DNA of 64,000 nucleotides from Rhodobacteraceae bacterium DSL-40 (GCA_003258405.1 QKPN01000007.1:59531-123530); one strand, 5' to 3'. Counted from the first letter of the stretch, positions 8,044-16,924 are shown. A program made the numbers and translations. The notes: generated by a model from the sequence alone, not told the origin.

Positions 8044-9015
8044 TCAGAGCTCCTTCAGCACGCGGCCATCGCGGGTGGCATACCACGCGCGCGCCCCCGC
8101 AGTATGAGCGAGGAGATCAACGCCTGGATAGTCGCAGGTCTCCTCGGGGCTGCAGGTGCCGAGCACGAGGAAGCGGGCGGGCAGGCCGGTGTCGTTGCGC
8201 ATGTGATGGCCGTTGGGCACGCCCGCGGGATGAGCCGTCATGTCGCCGGGCTTGAGCGAAGTTTCGCCCGCGTCCTCAATCAGCGTGAGCCGCCCCTCGA
8301 GCATAAGGACGAACTCGTCTTCCCGCGCGTGCCAGTGGCGGAGCGACGAGAGGCCGCCGGGGTCGATCGTGACGAGACTTGCGCCGAACTGGGTGAGGCC
8401 TTTCGCGTCGCCCAGGCGGCGGATGTGGCGGCCGTTCATCATTGTGCCCCAAGGCTCGGGGTAGCTTGCTCCGGTGCGCTCGGGAAGCGCAGCGATGTCG
8501 ATCACACCGCCCGGACCTTGCGGGGCCGGATCCTCGAAAGAGCCGGTTTCCTCTTCGGGAGCGAGCGGCGTGCCGTCCCGGCGGGTGAAGCGCGGGATGC
8601 CGCCCGATTTCACGCAAAGCCGGTTGCGGCCCGAATAGGTGCAGACATCCTCGCCGTCCCGCCACCCTGCGACGAGAAAAGTCGCAGGCTGCCGCGTGCG
8701 GTTGACGAGGCAGTGGCCATTGCGGCGTCCGGCGGGGAAGGCCGCGGCCGCACCGGGCCCGAGCGCGGTTTCGCCGGTATCCTCTATGAGGGTGAGGTGT
8801 CCTTCGAGGATCCAGACGAATTCGTCCTCGGCTGAGTGCCAGTGGCGCATGGACGAGGTTGAGCCCGGCGGGAGGGTCTCGATGCGCACGCCGAACTGGG
8901 TCAGGCCGCCGAGATCGCCGAGCGCAACGGTGGCGAAGGGACCGGGATCGTCGGCGGGTGCGGCATAGCCAGTGGCGGCTTGCATTACCAGGGGCGGAAG
9001 TTCGACCTTCGGCAT
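8044..9015 (-). CDS. Bicupin protein (two tandem cupin domains)
   Basis: A 323-residue protein made of two copies of one cupin domain. Each copy starts with GLTQFG, carries metal-ligand motif RHWH followed by EDEFV, then LEG-LTLIED-GET and a later NGH. Copy one spans about 30-125 and copy two about 210-300, so the gene arose by internal duplication. Both metal sites look intact (HWH, E, H). It lies 29 bp after the thiolase stop and is probably the last gene of the acyl-CoA operon. AGGAACC precedes the chosen start; the longer frame overlaps the thiolase. The substrate is unknown; a role in the adjacent acid-degradation pathway is inferred from position only. Confidence 0.85.
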   Translation of the reverse strand: MPKVELPPLVMQAATGYAAPADDPGPFATVALGDLGGLTQFGVRIETLPPGSTSSMRHWHSAEDEFVWILEGHLTLIEDTGETALGPGAAAAFPAGRRNGHCLVNRTRQPATFLVAGWRDGEDVCTYSGRNRLCVKSGGIPRFTRRDGTPLAPEEETGSFEDPAPQGPGGVIDIAALPERTGASYPEPWGTMMNGRHIRRLGDAKGLTQFGASLVTIDPGGLSSLRHWHAREDEFVLMLEGRLTLIEDAGETSLKPGDMTAHPAGVPNGHHMRNDTGLPARFLVLGTCSPEETCDYPGVDLLAHTAGARAWYATRDGRVLKEL

Positions 9016-9044
9016 CGCTGGTTCCTCTCCGTGCTGCGCGGACC

Positions 9045-10256
9045 TTACACGCGCTCGAGGATGGTGGCGGCCCCCATGCCGGAGGCAACGCAAAGGGTTA
9101 CGAGCGCCGTGCCTTTGCCGCTGCGTTCGAGTTCATCGAGGGCGGTGCCGAGGATCATCGCCCCCGTCGCTCCGAGCGGGTGGCCCATGGCGATAGCGCC
9201 GCCGTTCGGATTGACCTTCGCGGCATCGAGATCGAAGGCCTGCAGGAAGCGGAGCACAACGGCGGAGAAGGCTTCGTTCACCTCGAAGAGGTCGATGTCG
9301 GCGACCGTCATGCCCGCTGCGGCGAGCGCCTTTTCAGCCGCGGGCACTGGGCCGGTGAGCATGATGGTCGGATCGGTGCCGACCTTGGCGGTGGCGGTGA
9401 TGCGCGCGCGCGGCGTGAGGCCGTGACGGGTGCCAAAGTCACGGTTTCCGATGAGCACGGCAGCGGCGCCATCGACGATACCGCTGGAGTTGCCCGCATG
9501 ATGGACATGCAGAATGCGCTCGAGATGAGGATATTTCAGCAGAGCGACGGCATCGAAGCCGGGCATGATCTCGCCCATCTCGCGGAAGGAGGGATTGAGA
9601 GCGCCGAGCGACTGCATGTCCGTGCCGGGGCGCATGGCCTCATCCCGCTCCAGGATCGGGAGCCCGTTCCGGTCTACAACTGGCACGATGGAGCGGGCAA
9701 AGCGGCCTTCCTCCCAGGCGGCGGCGGCGCGTTTCTGGCTCTCAACCGCGTAGAGGTCGCAGTCCTCGCGCGAGAAGCCATGCTCGGTGGCAATGAGATC
9801 AGCCGAGATGCCCTGCGGCACGAAATGGACCTTCATGGCCAGCGCGGGATCGACGGCGATGGCGGCGCCGTCCGAGCCCATGGGCACGCGGCTCATCATC
9901 TCGACGCCGCCCGCGACATAGGCCTCGCCCGCACCTGCGCGGACCTGGTTGGCGGCAAGGTTCACCGCTTCGAGGCCGCTCGCGCAGAAACGGTTGATCG
10001 AGAGGCCGGGAACGCTTTCGCCGAGGCCCGAGGCCAGTACCGCCGAACGGGCGAGGCAGCCACCCTGTTCGCCGATCTGCGTGACGTTGCCCCAAACCAG
10101 ATCTTCCACCGCGTTGGCGGGCAGACCGGTGCGGGCCATAAGCGCGTCGAGCACGAAGGCCGAGAGGCATAGGGAGGTGACCTCGTGGAGGCTGCCGTCC
10201 TTGCGGCCCTTTCCACGGGGCGTACGGAGCGCGTCGTAAATGAAGGCATCTGTCAT
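9045..10256 (-). CDS. Acetyl-CoA C-acyltransferase (thiolase, FadA type)
   Basis: A 403-residue thiolase, full length for the degradative family, cleaving 3-ketoacyl-CoA with CoA to acetyl-CoA and a shortened acyl-CoA. The nucleophile Cys91 is in NRFCASGLEA, the general-base histidine in GGAIAMGHPLGATGA near residue 359, and the second catalytic cysteine in TLCVASGMG near 389. Its ATG overlaps the stop codon of the GFA pseudogene upstream (ATGA), showing that the genes were translationally coupled. Together with the ligase, dehydrogenase and FadB-type enzyme in this region it completes a beta-oxidation spiral. Confidence 0.95.
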   Translation of the reverse strand: MTDAFIYDALRTPRGKGRKDGSLHEVTSLCLSAFVLDALMARTGLPANAVEDLVWGNVTQIGEQGGCLARSAVLASGLGESVPGLSINRFCASGLEAVNLAANQVRAGAGEAYVAGGVEMMSRVPMGSDGAAIAVDPALAMKVHFVPQGISADLIATEHGFSREDCDLYAVESQKRAAAAWEEGRFARSIVPVVDRNGLPILERDEAMRPGTDMQSLGALNPSFREMGEIMPGFDAVALLKYPHLERILHVHHAGNSSGIVDGAAAVLIGNRDFGTRHGLTPRARITATAKVGTDPTIMLTGPVPAAEKALAAAGMTVADIDLFEVNEAFSAVVLRFLQAFDLDAAKVNPNGGAIAMGHPLGATGAMILGTALDELERSGKGTALVTLCVASGMGAATILERV

Positions 10257-10728
10257 GGAGTTTCCTTTCCGGCGCGCGCCCCTGCCGGGTCCTGCCGGCT
10301 TTCAATGGTGGCTGGACCGAGGCCGGATGGGCTGCCGGGGCGGGGTCCGTATTCGGGCAATCCGTGGGCGAAGTGGAGCCAGGGCTTGTGGTTCTCAACA
10401 CCGCAGCGGAGCCCAGGTGTAGCCGTGTCACGAACGTCGAGGCTGCCGATCATCAACTTGGCCTCCGTGTTTGCCAACGCGTGGAAGATCGGGGTGCCGC
10501 AGGCCGCACAGAAGCAGCGTGCGGCGACGTCGGCGGAAGCGAAGCGCTCGGGCGTGCCCTCGAAGACGACTCCGTGACCAGTGACGAGCAGGGCAACGGC
10601 AGTGCCGGTTGTGAGTTGGCACATGCGGCACTGCTAGAGACGACGCCGCCGGTTGCAGTATGGCGCACTGTGCCGCACTGGCAGCCGCCGGTGACCGGCT
10701 TGACCGGGGCCCCGGTGTGCGCTTCCAT
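10253..10728 (-). pseudogene. Frameshifted GFA-family (glutathione-dependent formaldehyde-activating enzyme-like) protein
   Basis: Two frames together encode a GFA/CENP-V zinc protein. The start (MEAHTGAPVKPVTGGCQCGT) overlaps the GST stop codon (TGATG), and its first zinc pair CQC is in this frame. The family continues one frame over with CRMCQLTTG and then CFCAACGTPIF to a stop that overlaps the thiolase ATG. The break lies near 10635, where a TAG precedes CRMCQ in the second frame. So one base has been lost or gained, either as a real lesion or a sequencing error; the start and stop still being coupled to both neighbours argues the damage is recent. An intact paralogue sits about 700 bp upstream in the same operon. 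Confidence 0.75.
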
Positions 10729-11369
10729 CACACCGCTCCGGTCCGGGGGTGGCCGGGCATCATGTCGTAGGGGTGTTTCCAGCCAGGGAGGCGGGCGATC
10801 GCGTCGCGCCAACGGGCGATATTGGGGAAGGCCGCCATGTCGGCGCCGAACTCATTGGTGAAATACATGTAGCCCGCGCAAGAGATGTCCGCGGTGGTGA
10901 GACGCGGGGCAGCGATCCATTCGTGCGCGGCAAGGTGGGACTCGAGCACCTTCATCGCTGCGGTGGCGCGGCCGCGGAAGAAGTCGATCACCTCGGCGCT
11001 GCGCTTCTCCTCCGGCAAGAAGTTCAGCTGGAAGCGCAGGGTCGCAATGTAGGACGTGAGCTTGTGGTTGTCCCAAAGGATCCAGCGCAGTATTTCGCGG
11101 CGCTCTTCCTCGGTCTCCGGACCGAAGCGGCCGAGGGTGCCGGTGAGGTAGTCGAGGATGACACCGGACTGGCTGATTTTCAGTTCGCGGTGTTCGAGGA
11201 CCGGGGCCTCGCCCATCTCGTTGATCGCGAGGTATTCCGGCGTCCTGGTGCCGCCGTTGAAGAAATCGACGAAGATGGCTTCCCAGTCGGCGCCTGCGAG
11301 CGACAGCGCGAGGGCGGCCTTGTAGGCGTTGCCAGACTGGGCGAAGCAGTGAAGCCGATAGTTGTGCAT
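10728..11369 (-). CDS. Glutathione S-transferase family protein
   Basis: A 213-residue two-domain protein. The N-terminal thioredoxin-like part (about 1-80) begins YRLHCFAQSGNAYKAALAL and contains the glutathione-binding EAPVLEH and S-QSGVILDYL motif with the conserved cis-proline and serine. The C-terminal part is all helical with LTTADISCAGYM, the usual N-capping box. The start at MHNYRL follows AAGGAT. Its stop overlaps the start of the damaged GFA gene (TGATG). The substrate is unknown; a GST beside two GFA genes suggests removal of a reactive electrophile or aldehyde made by the pathway, which is an inference. Confidence 0.9.
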   Translation of the reverse strand: MHNYRLHCFAQSGNAYKAALALSLAGADWEAIFVDFFNGGTRTPEYLAINEMGEAPVLEHRELKISQSGVILDYLTGTLGRFGPETEEERREILRWILWDNHKLTSYIATLRFQLNFLPEEKRSAEVIDFFRGRATAAMKVLESHLAAHEWIAAPRLTTADISCAGYMYFTNEFGADMAAFPNIARWRDAIARLPGWKHPYDMMPGHPRTGAV

Positions 11370-11404
11370 CAGGGTGTATCCTTGGGTCTTCCTGCTTGCG
11401 CGGC

Positions 11405-11845
11405 TCAGGCGCCGCGCGGATCCTGGTAGGTTTCGAGGGTGATGCCTGCCTCGAGGAGGGTGGGACGTTGGGGCAGGCTGTCGAGGGCGGAGAGCCAAGT
11501 GAGGCGGCGTTCACTGCCGTGGTGGTCCGTCGGGCGGAAGGTCTCGGGGCGATCGAGGCTGCCCGCGGTGAGTTCGGTCGTCGTGCCGCCGGTCTCGCGG
11601 TAGAAGAGTGGCGTGCCGCAGCGGTAGCAGAAGCCGCGATTGGCGATGTTGGAGGAGGCCCAAGTGGAAGGGCTGCCGTTCCAGGCGATGCGGGTTGAGG
11701 CTACCTCGGCAAGTGCGGCGAAGGGGCCACCGGTGGCACGCTGGCACATGCGGCAGTGGCAGAGTGTCTGGCCGACAGGGCCGGGGGACACAGCATAACG
11801 AACTGCCCCGCACTGGCAGCCGCCGCTAAAGCCCGCCTCGAGCAT
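11405..11845 (-). CDS. GFA-family zinc protein (glutathione-dependent formaldehyde-activating enzyme-like)
   Basis: A 146-residue GFA/CENP-V fold protein. All zinc-binding cysteines are visible: GGCQCGAVRY near residues 9-18, CHCRMCQRATGG near 31-42, and CYRCGTPLFY near 75-84. The founding member condenses formaldehyde with glutathione, but most homologues have unknown substrates. The start is at MLEAGFSGG, whose ATG overlaps the acyl-CoA dehydrogenase stop (TGATG), so the two are made together. It is the intact paralogue of the frameshifted GFA gene further down the operon. Confidence 0.9.
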   Translation of the reverse strand: MLEAGFSGGCQCGAVRYAVSPGPVGQTLCHCRMCQRATGGPFAALAEVASTRIAWNGSPSTWASSNIANRGFCYRCGTPLFYRETGGTTTELTAGSLDRPETFRPTDHHGSERRLTWLSALDSLPQRPTLLEAGITLETYQDPRGA

Positions 11846-13605
11846 CAGAATGCCTCCGCGGGCAGCGCCATGACCGGCTCGGCGCCAGAGAGGATGCGGG
11901 CGAGGTGGAGTTTCGTCGCCGGGAGCTGACGGGCCATGTAGTAGCGGCCGGTTGCCAGCTTTTCGGCGTGAAACGGTTCGTCGCCCGCAATAGCGGCCTT
12001 CGCCATCCGCGCCCACATCAGACCGAGGGCGGTATGGCCAAAGAGGTGCAGGAAGTCAGTCGAGCCCGTAAGCGCCTCGTTGGGGTTCTTCATGCCCTCT
12101 TGCATGAAGAACATGGCGGCGGCCTGGAGATCCTTCGACGCAGACTTGAGTGGGTCGAGAAAACCGGTCTTCAGCGCGTCCTCGGTCTCGTTCTCCCGGA
12201 TGAAGGTTTTCACGGTCTCGAAGAAGGCCATGAGGTGCCGCCCGCCGTCTTGAGAAAGCTTGCGGCCGACGAGATCGAGGGCCTGCACGCCGTTGGCACC
12301 CTCGTAGATCATCGCGATGCGTGAATCCCGGACGAATTGTGAGAGGCCCCATTCCTCAATGTAGCCATGTCCGCCGAGGACCTGCTGCGCGGCGACACAG
12401 CTCTCGAAGCCCTTGTCGGTGAGAAAACCCTTCACGACGGGGGTGAGGAGAGAGACGAGCCCTTCGGCGGCCGTGTCGCCTCCGCGGACATGGGCATCGA
12501 CAAGGCTCGCAGCCCAGAGCACAAAAGCGCGGCCGCCCTCGACGAAGGCCTTCTGGTCCAGGAGCAGGCGGCGGATGTCGGGGTGGACGATGATCGGATC
12601 GGCGGGGCCGGAGGGATTTTCGGGGCCGGTCACCGCGCGGCCTTGGAGCCGGTCGCGAGCGTAGGCGGCTGCGACATGATAGGCGGCGGCGGCTTGGGCA
12701 AGCCCCTGCAGGCCGACGCCGATGCGGGCCTCGTTCATCATGGTGAACATTGCCCGGAGGCCCTTGTGCGCCTCGCCGAGCAGGTAGCCCGTGGCGCCGT
12801 CGTAGTTCATCACGCAGGTGGCGTTGCCGTGGATACCCATCTTCTCCTCGAGCTTGCCGCAGGAGAGACCGTTACGCGCACCAACGCCGCCTCCGGCATC
12901 GGGCAGGAACTTCGGCACGATGAAGAGGGAGATACCCTTCACGCCCTCGGGCCCGCCGGGGATCTTCGCGAGCACGAGGTGGACGATGTTCTCCGCGAGG
13001 TCGTGTTCGCCCGCCGAGATGAAGATTTTCTGGCCGGTGATGCGGTAGCTGCCGTCCCCCTGTGGTTCGGCCTTGGCGCGCAGGAGGCCGAGATCGGTGC
13101 CGCAATGGGGCTCGGTAAGGTTCATTGTGCCGGTCCACACGCAGCTTGCGAGTTTCGGCAAGTAGAGGGCCTTCTGCTCTTCCGAGCCATGGGCGCGGAT
13201 GGCAGAGTAGGCACCATGGGCGAGGCCCTGATACATGTTGAAGGCCATGTTTGCCGATACCTGCATCTCGCCGACCGCGGTCGCGATCACGTAGGGCATG
13301 CCCTGGCCTCCGTGCTCGGGGTCGCAGTCGAGCGCTGGCCAGCCGCCCTCGCGCATGAGCTCGAAGGCCTCGCGAAAGCCCGAGGGCGTGCGCACGACGC
13401 CGTTCTCAAGCACGCAGCCCTCGCGATCGCCCACTGCGTTGAGGGGGGCCAGCACGTCGCGAGCGATGCGACCGGCTTCCTCGAGGATCGCAGCCGTGGT
13501 GTCGGGATCGAGCTCCGCATAGCCCGGTGTCGGGCTTTCCGCGATGCGGAGCACGTCATGGAGGAGGAAGGCCATGTCGCGGAGCGGGGGCATGTAGTCT
13601 GCCAT
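11845..13605 (-). CDS. Acyl-CoA dehydrogenase, large AidB/DmdC-like subfamily
   Basis: A 586-residue FAD flavoprotein carrying out alpha,beta-dehydrogenation of an acyl-CoA. At about 590 residues it belongs to the long subfamily with an extra C-terminal domain that includes 3-methylmercaptopropionyl-CoA dehydrogenase (DmdC). Visible motifs: [12 protein letters not shown] and [14 protein letters not shown] of the flavin site in the middle domain, and the catalytic-glutamate loop [18 protein letters not shown] near 430. The first ATG (13620) lacks a ribosome-binding site, whereas GGAG lies 9 bp before the second ([10 protein letters not shown]), so the latter was chosen. It is the first structural gene after the MerR regulator. 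Substrate, fatty acyl or methylthio-acyl, cannot be decided. Confidence 0.9.
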   Translation of the reverse strand: MADYMPPLRDMAFLLHDVLRIAESPTPGYAELDPDTTAAILEEAGRIARDVLAPLNAVGDREGCVLENGVVRTPSGFREAFELMREGGWPALDCDPEHGGQGMPYVIATAVGEMQVSANMAFNMYQGLAHGAYSAIRAHGSEEQKALYLPKLASCVWTGTMNLTEPHCGTDLGLLRAKAEPQGDGSYRITGQKIFISAGEHDLAENIVHLVLAKIPGGPEGVKGISLFIVPKFLPDAGGGVGARNGLSCGKLEEKMGIHGNATCVMNYDGATGYLLGEAHKGLRAMFTMMNEARIGVGLQGLAQAAAAYHVAAAYARDRLQGRAVTGPENPSGPADPIIVHPDIRRLLLDQKAFVEGGRAFVLWAASLVDAHVRGGDTAAEGLVSLLTPVVKGFLTDKGFESCVAAQQVLGGHGYIEEWGLSQFVRDSRIAMIYEGANGVQALDLVGRKLSQDGGRHLMAFFETVKTFIRENETEDALKTGFLDPLKSASKDLQAAAMFFMQEGMKNPNEALTGSTDFLHLFGHTALGLMWARMAKAAIAGDEPFHAEKLATGRYYMARQLPATKLHLARILSGAEPVMALPAEAF

Positions 13606-13635
13606 CGTATACGTCTCCATGATCCAGAGGGGCGT

Positions 13636-14049
13636 TCAGGCGCTCGCCCGCTGGAGATCTTCGCGTTCGAGGATCTGTTCACCCCAGGCGAGCTGCTGGC
13701 GGAGCTCGGTGATCGCAGCGTCGAGCTCACTGCGCTGAGCCTCCATCGCCCGGAGGCGTTCGAGGCCGAGGGCATAGGTGCGGCTGAACTGGGTTTTCTG
13801 CTGGTCGCCGATATCGTAAAGATTGAGCAGCTGGCGGATCTCCTCGAGGCTGAAGCCGAAGCGCTTGCCTTGCAGGATCAGTTTCAGCCGTGCCCTGCAG
13901 CGCCGTGTATAGAGGCGGCGGGTGCCTACCCGTCGAGGTATGATGAGTTCCTTGGCTTCGTAGAACCGGAGGGTGCGGGGAGTCACGCCGAATTCGGCGC
14001 ACATCTCGCCAATGGTCAGAAGGGTGTCGCCCATGCCTTTTTCCGTCAT
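13636..14049 (-). CDS. MerR-family transcriptional regulator of the acyl-CoA operon
   Basis: A 137-residue regulator. The winged helix-turn-helix is LTIGEMCAEFGVTPRTLRFYEAKELI (residues about 8-33, here described rather than quoted in full), followed by the long dimerisation helix LERLRAMEAQRSELDAAITEL. No effector cysteines are seen, so it is not a metal sensor; related MerR proteins (LiuR, FadR-like types of alphaproteobacteria) control branched-chain or fatty-acid catabolism. AGGAGC precedes the chosen ATG. It is 30 bp upstream of the dehydrogenase gene, with TGACG/CGTCA repeats just upstream of it. Confidence 0.88.
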   Translation of the reverse strand: MTEKGMGDTLLTIGEMCAEFGVTPRTLRFYEAKELIIPRRVGTRRLYTRRCRARLKLILQGKRFGFSLEEIRQLLNLYDIGDQQKTQFSRTYALGLERLRAMEAQRSELDAAITELRQQLAWGEQILEREDLQRASA

Positions 14050-14108
14050 TTCGCTCCTGCCCGGGGCGCAGGATGGTCCCGCTATAGGCGAGGTGCAAGA
14101 CAAAAGGG

Positions 14109-14138
14109 TGACGTTCGCGTCAAGTTGACGCTGCGTCA
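14109..14138 (-). promoter_or_regulatory. Candidate MerR operator with alternating TGACG/CGTCA half-sites
   Basis: Four half-sites alternate within 30 bp: TGACG-N4-CGTCA, then the perfect 15-bp palindrome GCGTCAA-G-TTGACGC (14117-14131), then TGACG-N3-CGTCA. They lie 60-90 bp upstream of the merR start, with a TATAGC box in between near 14080. This fits self-regulation by the MerR protein, as for LiuR-type regulators; assignment is inferred. Confidence 0.5.
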
Positions 14139-14386
14139 GGTGGGACAATTAAGGGGGGCTTATGCCGCGCGCGGTTGTTGCCACCAGGTCGTCCGCGCGG
14201 GTTCGCGCACTGCTGTTTGCCGAGCTGGCATGTGTTCGCGCCAGCCTAGCTGCTCCCGATGTTGGCAAGGCAGTATGAAGCTCTTGTTGGCTTCCGGCTG
14301 GTTGCCTGGCGGGTGGCTGCGCCCCTTGGCTTTTCGGGGCGCGCAGCCTAGCAAGTTGCCAAAGACCTTTGGTTCGGGAGACGGAG

Positions 14387-14827
14387 ATGAGCGGAGCGGC
14401 TAGCGGCGTGGACAAGGAGCGCGCACGGGGCTTTGTCGCAAGCATTCCGCATTCGCGGGATCTGGGTATGGATCTGGTCGATATTGGCCCCGGCTGGGCG
14501 CATCTTTCGCTGCCCTATCACGAGCGGCTGATCGGCGATCCGGAGACGGGTGTACTGCATGGCGGCGTTGTCACGGCACTGCTCGATACATGCGGCGGAG
14601 CGGCGGTGCTGAGCCATCCTGAGGCGGGGCTGTCGACGGCGACGATCGATTTGCGCATCGATTACATGCGGCCCGCGGCGCCAGAGCGAGAGCTACATGC
14701 CCGCGCCGAATGCTACCGGATGACGCGCTATGTCGCCTTCGTGCGCGCGGTTGCCTATACCGACAGCCCCGACGAACCGGTGGCTGCGGCCCATGGCGCC
14801 TTCACCGTTGCGAGGGCGGTGGAATGA
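14387..14827 (+). CDS. PaaI-family hotdog thioesterase
   Basis: A 146-residue hotdog-fold acyl-CoA thioesterase. The family helix and catalytic region are GVLHGGVVTALLDTCGG at about residues 64-80, followed by TIDLRIDYMRPA in the core strand. The start at MSGAASG is favoured by GGAG 6 bp upstream. Its stop codon overlaps the start of a second hotdog gene (ATGA). The pair could form a hetero-oligomer or act on different acyl-CoAs released from the nearby beta-oxidation enzymes; substrate unknown. Confidence 0.88.
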   Translation: MSGAASGVDKERARGFVASIPHSRDLGMDLVDIGPGWAHLSLPYHERLIGDPETGVLHGGVVTALLDTCGGAAVLSHPEAGLSTATIDLRIDYMRPAAPERELHARAECYRMTRYVAFVRAVAYTDSPDEPVAAAHGAFTVARAVE

Positions 14828-15342
14828 CCCGTCGCAGCGTCGAACCAGAATCGATTCAACGGATGGAAGAGCGCCGCGACGAGGCGCTCGCGCGGATGGC
14901 GGGCGGGGTGCCCTATGTGCAGCATCTGGGAGTTGCATTCGAGAGGCGGGGCGACGAGCTGACCGCGCGGCTTGCCTATGACGAGCGGCTGATCGGCAAC
15001 CCGGCCCTGCCGGCGCTGCATGGTGGGGCGATCGGGGCGTTTCTCGAAATCACCGCGATCATGGAACTGGCTTGGCAGGGCGTATGGGAGCGGATGGAGG
15101 CGGGCGGCATGGCGCTGGCCGAGATCGAGGCTGGGCGGTTTCCGGCCTTTCCTCGGACGATCGATTTTACGGTGGATTACCTGCGTTCGGGGTTGCCGCG
15201 AGATTCCTACGCACGGGCGCGGGTGAATCGGGTCGGGCGGCGCTATGCGAGCGTCCATGTCGAGGCTTGGCAGGAAAACCGCGCGCGGCTCTTTGCGCAG
15301 GCGACCGGGCATTTCCTGATGCGGCAGGACGGGGATGTCTGA
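14824..15342 (+). CDS. PaaI-family hotdog thioesterase, second copy
   Basis: A 172-residue hotdog protein, starting in the ATGA overlap with the preceding thioesterase. The diagnostic PALHGGAIGAFLEI lies near residues 58-71 and the strand TIDFTVDYLRSG near 113. It is more divergent: a longer N-terminus and a longer loop between the central helix and second strand than its neighbour, so it is a paralogue rather than a recent duplicate. It overlaps the MATE transporter start by 8 bp, making a three-gene operon. Confidence 0.85.
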   Translation: MTRRSVEPESIQRMEERRDEALARMAGGVPYVQHLGVAFERRGDELTARLAYDERLIGNPALPALHGGAIGAFLEITAIMELAWQGVWERMEAGGMALAEIEAGRFPAFPRTIDFTVDYLRSGLPRDSYARARVNRVGRRYASVHVEAWQENRARLFAQATGHFLMRQDGDV

Positions 15343-16642
15343 AGCGATCACGCATCGCCGGATTCTCCGCATTGCGCTTCCGATCGTTCTCTCCAACGCC
15401 ACGATCCCGATCCTCGGTGCTGTCGACACCGGCGTAATTGGTCAGCTCGGGCAAGCAGCGCCGATCGGGGCGGTGGGGATCGGCGCGGTGATCCTCTCCT
15501 CGATATACTGGGTATTCGGTTTCCTGCGGATGGGCACGACGGGGCTCGTCGCTCAGGCGCGCGGCGCAGGGGATGCTACGGAGACTGGGGCGCTGCTTAT
15601 GCGCGGCGTGATTGTTGCGGCGGTCGCGGGGCTCTTCCTCATCACGGCCCAGACGCTGGTCTTCCGCGCGGCCTTCGCGCTTGCGCCCGCCTCGAAGGAG
15701 GTCGAGAGCCTCGCGCGTTCCTATCTCGCGATCCGTATCTGGGGGGCGCCGGCGGCAATCTCAGTCTATGCGCTCACCGGCTGGTTGATCGCGATGGAGC
15801 GGACCCGGGGCGTTCTGGTGCTCCAGGTGGTGATGAACGGCATCAACGTGGTGCTCGACCTCCTTTTTGTGCTCAGCTTCGGCTGGGGTATCGAGGGCGT
15901 GGCGGCGGCGACGCTAATTTCGGAATACACTGGGCTTGCGCTGGGCCTCTGGCTCTGCGGCGCGGCCTTTGCAGGGGATCAGTGGCGCGACTGGGCGCGG
16001 GTCTTCGATCGGGGAAGGCTTGCACAGATGGCCGCGGTTAACGGCGACATCATGATCCGCTCGGTGATCCTTCAGGCGAGCTTCACGGTGTTTCTCTTTC
16101 TTGGCGCGGGATTTGGGGATAAGACGCTGGCGGCAAATCAGGTTCTGCTTCAGTTTTTGTCGATAACTGCTTATGCTCTTGATGGTTTTGCATTCGCCAC
16201 CGAAGCTCTGGTTGGGCAGGCAATGGGGCGGAGGAGTCCCGTCGCATTGCGGCAAGCGGCGATCGCCGCGTCGCAATGGGGTGTCGGGTTCGCGGTCGCG
16301 CTGGCGGCAGTCTTCCTTGCGCTGGGGCCCAAAATCATCGACCTGATGGCGAAGGCGCCCGAGGTGCAGGAGGCGGCGCGGGTCTACCTGCCCTGGATGG
16401 CGGCAGCACCGCTTCTCGGAATCGGCGCTTGGATGCTCGACGGGATCTTCATCGGTGCGACCCGGACGCGGCAGCTTCGCAACGCGATGATCATGTCGGT
16501 TGCGGTCTATGTCGGTGCGCTATTCCTGCTAGTGCCATCGCTCGGCAATCACGGTCTTTGGGCCGCGCTCATGGTGCTGAACGTGACCCGCGGGATCACG
16601 CTTGGGCTGCGCTATCCCGCGCTCGAGGCATCGGCGCGGTGA
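15335..16642 (+). CDS. MATE-family multidrug efflux transporter (DinF-like)
   Basis: A 435-residue, twelve-helix cation-coupled exporter. It begins RILRIALPIVLSNATIPILG and contains GAVDTGVIGQLG, the first-repeat signature of the DinF branch, and DGFAFATEALVGQAMGRR, split here as DGFAFATEALVG and QAMGRR, in the second repeat. Length is normal for the family. The gene overlaps the upstream thioesterase by 8 bp. Substrates are unknown. Confidence 0.92.
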   Translation: MSEAITHRRILRIALPIVLSNATIPILGAVDTGVIGQLGQAAPIGAVGIGAVILSSIYWVFGFLRMGTTGLVAQARGAGDATETGALLMRGVIVAAVAGLFLITAQTLVFRAAFALAPASKEVESLARSYLAIRIWGAPAAISVYALTGWLIAMERTRGVLVLQVVMNGINVVLDLLFVLSFGWGIEGVAAATLISEYTGLALGLWLCGAAFAGDQWRDWARVFDRGRLAQMAAVNGDIMIRSVILQASFTVFLFLGAGFGDKTLAANQVLLQFLSITAYALDGFAFATEALVGQAMGRRSPVALRQAAIAASQWGVGFAVALAAVFLALGPKIIDLMAKAPEVQEAARVYLPWMAAAPLLGIGAWMLDGIFIGATRTRQLRNAMIMSVAVYVGALFLLVPSLGNHGLWAALMVLNVTRGITLGLRYPALEASAR

Positions 16643-16718
16643 AGCGGTATTTTTTGACGGGGATCGTGTAGAAGACCCCTTGATGACCGGGAACGGAGCC
16701 TGTATGTCGCCGTCCACC

Positions 16719-16793
16719 GGGCGATTAGCTCAGCGGTAGAGCGCTACGTTCACATCGTAGATGTCGGCAGTTCGATCCTGCCATCGCCCACCA
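16719..16793 (+). tRNA. tRNA-Val (CAC)
   Basis: Cloverleaf is readable: acceptor GGGCGAT pairs with ATCGCCC, D-loop TAGCTCAGCGGTAGAGC, anticodon stem CTACG/CGTAG with loop TTCACAT and anticodon CAC at 16751-16753, T-arm GTTCGATCC. Discriminator A is followed by an encoded CCA. Confidence 0.96.
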
Positions 16794-16848
16794 TCCCCGA
16801 CTCTTTGACGGGGATCGGCCTCGCCGGACCGCTGCGACTTGCAGTTCC

Positions 16849-16924
<76 letters not shown>

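Noticed and set aside
12367..14403. 678-codon plus-strand frame opposite the acyl-CoA dehydrogenase
   Set aside because: It has no start signal, covers two clear minus-strand genes and reads as shadow protein.
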